The notes beneath the pieces were generated by a model. The model had not been told where the DNA came from, did no database searches, and saw only the letters and a program-made list of their open reading frames with translations. Positions 1-5,206 of a stretch of DNA of 5,336 bases are shown here, piece after piece. Within the stretch, counting starts at the first letter, position 1. Each line of letters starts with the position of its first letter. Made by a program: the position numbers and the translations under genes. The DNA comes from Lichenicola sp964248625 (GTDB lineage Bacteria; Pseudomonadota; Alphaproteobacteria; Acetobacterales; Acetobacteraceae), in contig CAXTZG010000159.1 of NCBI GenBank assembly GCA_964248625.1, positions 1 through 5,336 of the forward strand. The letters are read 5' to 3'.

Positions 1-408
1 GACGAGGCCCTTGCCTGGCGGGAGGTGCGTGCGGTCTCTGCCAACCTGACGCTGCACTACGACCGCATGATGCTGATCCTGGAGCCGACGCCGCAGACAC
101 GGGCCCTGGCACGCAAGCAGGTTGATGTCGTGAACTATCCGGACGGTCGGTTTGCGGTGCGTCATGCCGGCGTGGATCTGGCGTTCCGGCTGTTCGACAA
201 GATTGCCGTGGTGAGACCCGGCGAGATCATCGAGAACAAGCGGCTTGGGGAAGCACTGGCGTATGTGCAGGCGCAGCAAGCTGCCTATCCCACGAACCAG
301 CGGCGTGGTGCCACGGGCCGGGCTCGACCACCGAACAACCTGGAGGCGCCGGGTGTGCCGTCACGCAGCCGCGTCCGCAGTGCCATGTCTACTTTGCAGG
401 CTGAGTGA
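1..408 (+). pseudogene. ISNCY-type transposase, C-terminal part (element A), cut by window edge
   Basis: This is the C-terminal 135 residues of a DDE transposase, open from the first base of the window to a TGA at 406-408. The GTG at 25 is internal, since the same frame continues upstream to the edge. The segment has the features I associate with ISNCY transposases (probably the IS1202-like group): a small beta-rich domain around LTLHYDRMMLILEP, then NYPDGRFAVRHAGVDLAFRL, then FDKI, then the conserved IIENKRLGEALAYV helix. All of this lies beyond the catalytic core. The visible part has no frameshift, so it may be the end of an intact transposase; it is labelled pseudogene only because the rest is not visible. 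It is clearly diverged from the second transposase at 535-1784, with the same domain order but different residues. The stop codon overlaps the element's right terminal repeat (407-426). Confidence 0.85.
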
Positions 409-426
409 CATCTCTATCTTGCGCCG
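407..426 (+). repeat. Right terminal repeat of element A
   Basis: The sequence GACATCTCTATCTTGCGCCG matches GACATTTCTGCTTTGCGCTG at 2474-2493 at 15 of 20 positions, and all five differences are transitions. The motif also resembles the reverse complement of the left end of element B (451-483). It starts inside the stop codon of the element A transposase, which is where an IS right end is expected. Confidence 0.6.
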
Positions 427-429
427 ACA

Positions 430-447
430 CCGGATGTGGGCACAGAG
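430..447. repeat. Boundary repeat, copy 1 (of B/C junction motif)
   Basis: The sequence CCGGATGTGGGCACAGAG lies between the right end of element A and the left terminal repeat of B. It recurs at 2522-2539 as CCGGATGTGGGTACAAAG, directly before the left end of C. A weaker version (TGGTATGGATACAAAGC) lies at 3014-3030, past the right side of C. It could be an outer part of the B/C left end or a long target-site duplication; the window alone does not decide. Confidence 0.55.
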
Positions 448-450
448 TTA

Positions 451-483
451 GGATGTCCGCCTTGAGCAAAACAGAAATATCAG
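451..483 (+). repeat. Left terminal inverted repeat of element B
   Basis: The segment starts GGATGTCCGCC and ends AACAGAAATATCAG. Its reverse complement begins CTGATATTTCTGTTTTGC, which matches CGGACATTTCTGCTTTGC at 2472-2489 at 15 of 18 positions. Both then carry CGGACA at nearly the same distance. The same segment, diverged, is the left end of element C at 2543-2575, with no gaps. Confidence 0.65.
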
Positions 484-534
484 TCTTTCCGCCCGCATGG
501 ATCGGTCTGGAGGCGCAGCGTGGGCTGGGTGGTG

Positions 535-1784
535 ATGAGCGAGCGCGACATACAGCGGATCAGCGTGCTGTCCGAAATCCGAACCGGCAAGCGGTCCGTG
601 GGCTCGGCGGCGGCAGTGTTGTCGATCAGCGTCCGGCAGGTCCGGCGCCTGCTCAAGCGTCTTGAGGCTGGTGGCGGCGCGGCGCTAGCGTACCGGGCTC
701 GTGGGCGGCCGAACAACAAGATCGCCTCCGGGATCCGGGACTACGCTCTCGCCTTGATCCGGGAGCGCTACCCGGAATTCGGCCCCACCCTGGCGGCCGA
801 GATGCTAGTCCGGCACCACGGGTTGACGGTGTCCCGCGAGACGCTCCGCCAGTGGATGGCCGGAACCGATCTCTGGCTGGCGCGGCGCCAACGCCGTACC
901 TTCCACCACCCCCGTTCCCGGCGCAAGACGCTAGGCGAGCTGATCCAGATCGACGGGGCAGCAAGCACCGCTGGTTCGAGGACCGTGGCGAGCCCTGCAC
1001 AGCGAGAGCACCCGGAGCTACTTCGAGGCGCTGGAGGGCTAACCTGACCACCCACGGCTGTCTGGTGGCGTTCTACTCCGACAAGCACCCGGTGTTCCGG
1101 GTATCCAAGGCCGACGCAGTGGCGGTCAGGGCATGACCCAGTTCGGGCGGGCGCTGGCTGAGCTCAACATCGAGATCCTGTACGCCAACTCCAGCCAGGG
1201 CAAAGGCCGGGTGGAGTGGGTCACCCGGACGCTGCAGGACCGCTTGGTCAGGAACTGCGGCTGGCCGGCATCTCCACCATGGCGGCCGGCAACGCGTTCC
1301 TGCCGGGCTTCATCGCTGCTTTCAACGCCCGCTTCGCCGTGTCCGTCCTGGCGACCTGCACCGGACGTTCAGGATGCCGCCGGCACGACTGCGCGACGTG
1401 CTGTGCCAGCGCGAGATGCGCTACGTCGGCCAGCAGCTGCAGCTGTCGTGGCAGCGCAAGCTGCTGATCCTGGAGCGCAGCGCGCTGACCGAGACGCTGC
1501 CGGGCAAGCACGTCGAGCTGTTCGACTTCGGCGATGGGCAGGCGGAGGTGCGATGGAACGGCGTGTCCCTGCCCTACCGGACGTTCGACAAGGACCAGCG
1601 GGTGACGCACGCGGCCATCGTGGAGAACAAGCGACTGAGCGAGGCGCTGGCGATTGTACGCGAGATGCAGATGCGGACGCTGCCAACACCGCGGACCCGG
1701 ACCAGCAGCGAGCGGACAGGATATGGTCCGCGTGGTCGTCCTCGTGGGCGACCGCGGATGTATCCTGGAATAGAAAGCAACTAG
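535..1784 (+). pseudogene. ISNCY-type transposase, degenerate (element B)
   Basis: This is a broken DDE-type transposase. ATG at 535 (MSERDIQRISVLSE) begins an N-terminal region with a first helix-turn-helix near residues 18-43 (KRSVGSAAAVLSISVRQVRR). A GRPNNK linker and a second helix-turn-helix (FGPTLAAEMLVRHHGLTVSR) follow. Codons for the likely catalytic triad survive in three different frames: Asp at 952 (IQIDG), Asp at 1080 (FYSDKH) and Glu at 1214 (KGRVE). The reading frame changes near 955-962, about 1000 (with an apparent loss of roughly 50 bp against the family pattern I remember), 1040-1043 (an extra A makes TAA), about 1117-1120, about 1249 and 1341-1352. The last frame encodes DVLCQREMRYVGQQL, then the VENKRLSEALAIV helix, and ends with a basic PRGRPRGRPR tail. 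It cannot make an active enzyme. Confidence 0.9.
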
Positions 1785-1818
1785 GTCTCGTTGTAGAGAA
1801 GTGACAGGCAAGACGGGC

Positions 1819-2400
1819 ATGGGTGCAAATGTACGTAGAGCTTTATTCCTCCTGACAGCGTTATCGGCCGTATGTTCAGGGCTGTGCTTCACCGCCGGCG
1901 CAGCAAGCATTGGATCGTGCTCGTTTTCCCAAGCTGATCTCGTTGCCAATGACAGGTTGAGTTACGATGACTTCGATCAAAAAGGTGTTTTATCATCAAC
2001 GTGGCGAGCTCTGGACAACAGGCAGTGTTACAAGGCGTCCGTCACGGTAATGCAAGACTATCTGATCAATGGACCGATCGGAACATCCACACAACGGCAG
2101 GATCTACTATTTCATCTCGGACAGAGTTTAGGCATGGCTGGACACAATTCAGAAGCTGCTCTCGTGATTGCTGGCGCTCGGCGCGGCGGGATCGAACCAG
2201 ACGGTTTCGATTTTGGAACTTATGTCGTTGGAACATGGGCATACTTCGTCCACGACAGAAGCAAGTTACAGGTAACCCGGGACAAGCTGAGGGTCGAGTC
2301 TGGCTATGGTAATCAGCTCAATACGAGGGCGCTCACGGGTTTGATTAACTGCTTTAATAAGCCTTATCAGGAAGCATACAGTAAGAAGTGTCGTAATTAG
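1819..2400 (+). CDS. Small exported protein of unknown function, four cysteines, possible IS passenger
   Basis: This intact ORF encodes 193 residues from ATG 1819. The frame also allows GTG 1801, but 1819 gives a cleaner signal peptide; neither start has a strong ribosome binding site. Residues 1-7 are basic (MGANVRR), 8-24 are hydrophobic (ALFLLTALSAVCSGLCF), and TAGAA followed by S30 is a plausible signal peptidase I site, so the product is probably periplasmic or secreted. The mature part has four Cys (34, 70, 178, 191), an even number that would suit two disulfides. Its middle looks helical (YKASVTVMQDYLI, LLFHLGQSLGMAGHNSEAAL), somewhat like a TPR hairpin. The CFNKPYQEAYSKKC ending resembles unnamed bacterial hypothetical proteins I vaguely recall; I know no function. 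G+C is visibly low: 45% in 1921-1980 and 33% in 2341-2400 by hand count, against 60% in 3601-3660. This suggests transfer. Confidence 0.75.
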   Translation: MGANVRRALFLLTALSAVCSGLCFTAGAASIGSCSFSQADLVANDRLSYDDFDQKGVLSSTWRALDNRQCYKASVTVMQDYLINGPIGTSTQRQDLLFHLGQSLGMAGHNSEAALVIAGARRGGIEPDGFDFGTYVVGTWAYFVHDRSKLQVTRDKLRVESGYGNQLNTRALTGLINCFNKPYQEAYSKKCRN

Positions 2401-2471
2401 GCGTGCGTACACTCAGGAGTTGTCATCGCACTGACCCCGAATAGTAGCTGAACCGGAGACTCAAAGCTGCA
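2401..2471. other. Spacer with no recognisable gene
   Basis: This short spacer lies between the exported-protein gene and the right-end repeat. I see no hairpin followed by a T tract, so no terminator can be called, and no convincing promoter. Confidence 0.5.
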
Positions 2472-2504
2472 CGGACATTTCTGCTTTGCGCTGCTGCGGA
2501 CACT
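2472..2504 (-). repeat. Right terminal inverted repeat, probably of element B
   Basis: The segment begins CGGACATTTCTGCTTTGCGC and contains CGGACAC near its outer end. It is inverted relative to 451-483 (15 of 18 in the best block) and equally to 2543-2575 of element C. It is also similar in direct orientation to the right end of element A (407-426). It could close element B or be a stray end of another lost copy. Confidence 0.6.
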
Positions 2505-2521
2505 TCAGCTTAGTTGCAACG

Positions 2522-2539
2522 CCGGATGTGGGTACAAAG
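2522..2539. repeat. Boundary repeat, copy 2
   Basis: The sequence CCGGATGTGGGTACAAAG matches 430-447 at 15 of 18 positions and, like that copy, sits just before a left-end repeat (2543-2575). A weaker third copy is at 3014-3030. Confidence 0.55.
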
Positions 2540-2542
2540 CCG

Positions 2543-2575
2543 GGATGTCCGCCTCAAGTAAATCAGAAATGTCAG
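2543..2575 (+). repeat. Left terminal inverted repeat of element C
   Basis: The segment starts GGATGTCCGCC and ends ATCAGAAATGTCAG. It is the ungapped equivalent of 451-483 in element B and is inverted relative to 2472-2504. The region 2472-2575 therefore reads as a right end and a left end meeting almost back to back. Confidence 0.65.
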
Positions 2576-2626
2576 CCTTCCCGTCCGGTTGGATCGGTTT
2601 GGAGGCGCATTTTGGGCTGGGCGGTA

Positions 2627-2945
2627 ATGAGCGAGCCCGGATCTGCATCGCGTTGGGGTCCTGTCCGAGGTTGTGTCCGGGAGGCGTTCTGTTGCCTCTG
2701 CGGCGTCGCTGCTGGCGGCGAGCAGTCGGCATGTCTACCGTCTGCCCGGGCGGCTTGAGGTCCGCGGTGGAACGGCGTGTTCCCTCCCCTGCGTAGCATT
2801 GAAAAAATGACCAGTGAGCGACGCACGCGGCCGTGACAGAGAACAAGCGGCTGAGCGGGGCCCTGTCGATGATGCGCGAGACGCAGTCCCGGGCCCTGCT
2901 GACACCTCGGATCAGGACGAACAGCAAACGAACCGAGTAGGTCCT
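2627..2945 (+). pseudogene. Transposase remnant of element C (N-terminus fused to C-terminus)
   Basis: ATG 2627 corresponds to the transposase start at 535 in element B. After a small indel the frame at 2664 reads SEVVSGRRSVASAASLLAAS, matching SEIRTGKRSVGSAAAVLSIS of B, and continues to RLE. There the deletion joins it to the C-terminal domain. The 3' part reads THAAVTENKRLSGALSMM and RIRTNSKRTE followed by a stop, matching THAAIVENKRLSEALAIV and RTRTSSERTG of B. Further indels and stops lie at about 2780-2815. The whole catalytic core is missing, so it is inert as a transposase. Confidence 0.8.
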
Positions 2946-2965
2946 CAATGGGCGAGCCGGCTCGG

Positions 2966-3079
2966 TAGCTGACAGAGAGATCGAGCCGCGCCAAACCAGG
3001 TTGATCAGAGCGTTGGTATGGATACAAAGCACATGCGTTGAATGGCTGCGACCTCCATAGCCGCCTCTGGGAGACGTTC
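2966..3079. other. Spacer upstream of the deacetylase gene
   Basis: This is the region between the recognisable end of element C and the deacetylase start. It contains the weak third boundary motif (3014-3030) and the ribosome binding site described with the next gene. I find no promoter with a credible -35/-10 pair. Confidence 0.4.
3014..3030. repeat. Boundary repeat, weak copy 3
   Basis: The sequence TGGTATGGATACAAAGC matches GGATGTGGGTACAAAGC (2524-2540) at 13 of 17 positions, with the last eight bases identical. It lies just past the right side of element C. Its similarity is borderline and could be chance. Confidence 0.3.
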
Positions 3080-4186
3080 ATGCAGACGGCGTTCTACACG
3101 CACGAGATGACGTTCTGGCACTCCACCGGCGTCCAGTCGTTGTTCTTCCCGATCGGCGGCTGGATCGAGCCACCTTCCGGCACCTACGGAGCCGACACGC
3201 CGTCATCGAAGCGCCGCATCCTGAGCCTGATCCAGGTCTCGGGTCTGGCGAAGAAGCTCGCGTTTCCGGTCGCGGCGCCGGCGTGCGACGAGGATCTCGC
3301 CCGCGTCCACACACCGGCCTACCTCGCCGAGTTCAAGCGGGTGAGCGATGCCGGCGGCGGCGATCTGGGCATGCTCGCGCCGTTCGCGCAGGGTGGATAC
3401 GAGATCGCCACCGTCTCGGCCGGCCTCGCCATCGACGCTGTCGAGGACGTGCTGTCGGGCCGTTTCGCCAACGCCTACGCGTTGTGCCGACCATCCGGAC
3501 ACCACTGCATGCCGGACATGCCGATGGGGTTCTGCCTGCTGGCCAACACGGCGCTCGCGATCCAGGCCGCGCGCCGGAAGCGGCCGGGGCTCCGCATCGC
3601 GGTAGTCGACTGGGACGTGCACTTCGCCAACGGAACCCAGGGCATCTTCTACGAGGATGGCGACGTGCTGACCATCTCCCTGCATCAGGAAGGATGTCGT
3701 CCTCCCGGCCAGACCGGCGGCGAGGCGACCGAGCGCGGCAGCGGCGCCGGTCTCGGCGCCAACCTCAACATCCCGATGCCGCCCGGCTGCGGGCACGCGG
3801 CCTACCTGTATGCCTTCGAGCGGCTGGTCGTGCCGGCCCTGCGCGCGTTCAAGCCGGACCTCGTCGTTGTCGGCAGCGGTCTCGACGCCAACGCCGTCGA
3901 CCCGCTGTCGCGTCTGCTTCTGCACAGCGACAGCTATCGGGAGCTGACAACCACGATGATGGCAGCCGCCAGCGACCTCTGCGCAGGCCGGCTGGTGATG
4001 ATCCACGAGGGAGGCTACGCCGAGGCCTACGTGCCGTTCTGCGGGCTCGCGATCATGGAAACCCTGGCGAAACATCGCACCGAAGTGGTCGATCCGGCGC
4101 TCGAGATGTTTCGTGGCTGGCAGCCAACCGAACGTTTTGACGCCTATGTCCGCGGTGTCGTGGACGACTACGCATCCATGATCTGA
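3080..4186 (+). CDS. Class II histone deacetylase-like metal amidohydrolase
   Basis: The product has 368 residues from ATG 3080, chosen because GGGAG at 3069-3073 lies 6 bases upstream and the family start pattern (YTHEMTFWHSTG) follows at once; the upstream TTG at 3038 is unlikely. It is a zinc-dependent arginase/deacetylase-fold enzyme that hydrolyses N-acetyl amides. Bacterial members of this class act on acetylpolyamines or other small or protein acetyl substrates, and the substrate here is unknown. The catalytic histidine pair H141-H142 lies in RPSGHHC, followed by MGFC at 149-152. D177, D179 and H181 are in DWDVH, where D179 and H181 are zinc ligands. The third ligand D269 lies in GLDANAVDPL, and the catalytic Tyr is Y313 in HEGGY. 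Length is normal for the class and no signal peptide is seen, so it is cytoplasmic. Unusually, the DVHHGNGT block reads DVHFANGT (F182, A183). The gene starts about 115 bp after an IS remnant, so its promoter may have been replaced. Confidence 0.93.
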   Translation: MQTAFYTHEMTFWHSTGVQSLFFPIGGWIEPPSGTYGADTPSSKRRILSLIQVSGLAKKLAFPVAAPACDEDLARVHTPAYLAEFKRVSDAGGGDLGMLAPFAQGGYEIATVSAGLAIDAVEDVLSGRFANAYALCRPSGHHCMPDMPMGFCLLANTALAIQAARRKRPGLRIAVVDWDVHFANGTQGIFYEDGDVLTISLHQEGCRPPGQTGGEATERGSGAGLGANLNIPMPPGCGHAAYLYAFERLVVPALRAFKPDLVVVGSGLDANAVDPLSRLLLHSDSYRELTTTMMAAASDLCAGRLVMIHEGGYAEAYVPFCGLAIMETLAKHRTEVVDPALEMFRGWQPTERFDAYVRGVVDDYASMI

Positions 4187-4389
4187 CCCGGACGCTCGAA
4201 GCGAGCCGTTATCCAGGATGGTCCAGCACCACGGCATGACACGATCGCTGCTTCCACGATCCAAACTGATCGGCCATGTCCATCCGGTTGCAACGCCAGA
4301 ACAATCTGCGGCAGGGGTCTGAGCCCCGGTTTGCACGCCCCCATGTCGCGTGACACGCTGCCGCTTGTGAACAAGAAGCAGGCAGCCGC
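4187..4389. other. Intergenic gap before mazG, no gene seen
   Basis: I find no convincing coding frame in this 203-bp gap; the long reverse-strand frames through it are antisense shadows of the two flanking genes. GCTCGAAGCGAGC at 4194-4206 can form a 5-bp stem with a 3-base loop just after the deacetylase stop, but no T tract follows, so it is at best a weak terminator. The gap suggests mazG is not tightly co-transcribed with the deacetylase gene. Confidence 0.45.
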
Positions 4390-5184
4390 ATGAGCGCGTC
4401 CGACGAGTTGACCCGGCTGCTCGGGATCATGACCGCACTGCGCGATCCGGTGACCGGATGCCCCTGGGATCAGGCGCAGGATTTCGACAGCATCGCCCCT
4501 CACACCATCGAGGAAGCCTATGAGGTCGCGGACGCCATCGCGCGGCGTGACTGGACGGCTCTGCCGGACGAGCTCGGCGACCTGCTGCTGCAGATCGTGT
4601 ACTACGCCAGCATGGCGGAAACCGAAGGCCGCTTCGACTTCGAGACGGTCACCCGCTCGATCGCCGACAAGATGGTCCGGCGCCATCCCGCCATCTTCCA
4701 GGGACCTGCGGCCGATGACGCAGGCGCGTCCTGGGAAGCGATCAAGACGGCCGAGCGGCGAGGCCGGGATGAGCATGGGACCCTCGCCGGCATTCCGGTC
4801 AACCTCCCTGCCCTGCAGCGCACCGACAAGCTATGCGCGCGGGCGGCTCGCGTCGGTTTCGACTGGCCCGACCCGTCCCAGGTACTCGACAAGCTGGATG
4901 AGGAGCTCACCGAGCTGCGGGCCGAGTTCGTCGAGGCCGATCCGGGCCGGCTTCAGGACGAGCTGGGCGACGTGCTGTTCACTGCCGCCAACCTGGCGCG
5001 CAAGCTGGGCCTGGATCCCGAAGCCTGTCTCCGGCACGCGAACAACAAGTTCCAGCGACGTTTCGAGGCGATGGAGCAGATCATGGAAGCCCGTGGCCAT
5101 GCGCTGGCGGACATGTCACTGGCCGAGCTGGCGACCGGCTGGGAAATGGTGAAGCAGGCAGAGCGAGATGCCACGGCCCTTTGA
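4390..5184 (+). CDS. mazG: Nucleoside triphosphate pyrophosphohydrolase MazG
   Basis: The product has 264 residues, almost exactly the length of E. coli MazG. It hydrolyses (d)NTPs to the monophosphate and pyrophosphate. The family is linked to clearing aberrant nucleotides and, in E. coli, to modulating ppGpp and the MazEF response. Two tandem all-alpha MazG domains are visible. The N-terminal one has GCPWDQ (23-28), E41-E42-x-x-E45 in IEEAYE and E61-x-x-D64 in DELGD. The C-terminal one has E171-E172-x-x-E175 in DEELTE and E191-x-x-D194 in DELGD, followed by NNKFQRRF (218-225), which is typical of the catalytic domain. All Mg-binding acidic residues are present, so it should be active and cytoplasmic. 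The ATG at 4390 has a modest GCAGG seven bases upstream. It converges on the phosphatase gene at 5188. Confidence 0.95.
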   Translation: MSASDELTRLLGIMTALRDPVTGCPWDQAQDFDSIAPHTIEEAYEVADAIARRDWTALPDELGDLLLQIVYYASMAETEGRFDFETVTRSIADKMVRRHPAIFQGPAADDAGASWEAIKTAERRGRDEHGTLAGIPVNLPALQRTDKLCARAARVGFDWPDPSQVLDKLDEELTELRAEFVEADPGRLQDELGDVLFTAANLARKLGLDPEACLRHANNKFQRRFEAMEQIMEARGHALADMSLAELATGWEMVKQAERDATAL

Positions 5185-5206
5185 CGCTCACGCCGACAGG
5201 AGCGTC
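5183..5206. terminator. Hairpin across the convergent stop codons (weak bidirectional terminator candidate)
   Basis: GACGCTC (5183-5189) and GAGCGTC (5200-5206) form a perfect 7-bp stem with a 10-base loop. The left arm overlaps the last bases of the mazG stop (5182-5184) and the reverse-strand stop (5188-5190). No T tract follows on either strand, so factor-independent termination is doubtful, but the location between convergent genes is suggestive. Confidence 0.4.

Larger units (their letters stand above)
1..430 (+). mobile_element. Right-hand end of ISNCY-type insertion sequence A
   Basis: This stretch holds the 3' end of the element A transposase and a right-end repeat. The left part lies outside the window. 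The exact outer boundary is uncertain by some 20 bp because sequence shared with the next element begins at about 430. Element A belongs to a different lineage from element B, so the two did not arise by simple tandem duplication. Confidence 0.7.
430..2504 (+). mobile_element. ISNCY-type element B with decayed transposase and possible passenger gene
   Basis: This is a proposed element of about 2.05 kb between the terminal repeats at 451-483 and 2472-2504. It contains the broken transposase (535-1784) and the intact exported-protein gene (1819-2400). I see no other ISNCY-like right end between the transposase stop and 2472, which is why the boundary is placed beyond the second gene. The alternative is that B lost its own right end, the low-GC gene arrived separately, and the repeat at 2472 belongs to another, mostly deleted element. 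The transposase part is certain; the right boundary is an inference. Confidence 0.5.
2522..2965 (+). mobile_element. Element C: internally deleted, MITE-like relative of element B
   Basis: Bases 2522-2636 align without gaps to 430-544 (about 80% identity by eye), giving the same left end. With small indels the match continues to 2760, equivalent to 667 in B. There the sequence jumps to the equivalent of 1545 in B and continues to about 2965, equivalent to about 1760. The join sits in GAGG, present in B at both 664-667 and 1545-1548, so about 880 bp were lost between short direct repeats. No clear right terminal repeat was found; CTGACA near 2969-2974 is a weak candidate. Confidence 0.8.

Noticed and set aside
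1248..1949. Reverse-strand open frame of 233 residues across the transposase end
   Set aside because: It is antisense to the clear ISNCY homology and runs into the next gene. No motif supports it.
2401..2545. Riboswitch or structured RNA from the inverted repeats at 2472-2575
   Set aside because: The inverted repeats are two IS ends facing each other, also seen in part at 407-483, so an RNA explanation is not needed.
1..3030. CRISPR array, tRNA or att site among the repeats
   Set aside because: The repeats are few, widely spaced and explained by IS ends. I could not find a tRNA-like fold or regular repeat-spacer pattern.
2505..3032. Reverse-strand open frames across element C
   Set aside because: The forward strand has direct homology to element B. 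The reverse frames are shadows in an inert remnant.
4288..4298. GTTGCAACGCC repeated from 2513-2523, suggesting another IS end before mazG
   Set aside because: An 11-base match is expected by chance several times in a window this size, and no terminal-repeat sequence accompanies it.
3203..4336. Long reverse-strand open frame (377 residues) opposite the deacetylase gene
   Set aside because: It is the antisense shadow of a well-supported gene in GC-rich DNA, and its translation shows no recognisable domain.
4168..4776. Reverse-strand open frame covering the gap before mazG
   Set aside because: Most of it is antisense to mazG. The part in the gap has no family features or ribosome binding site.
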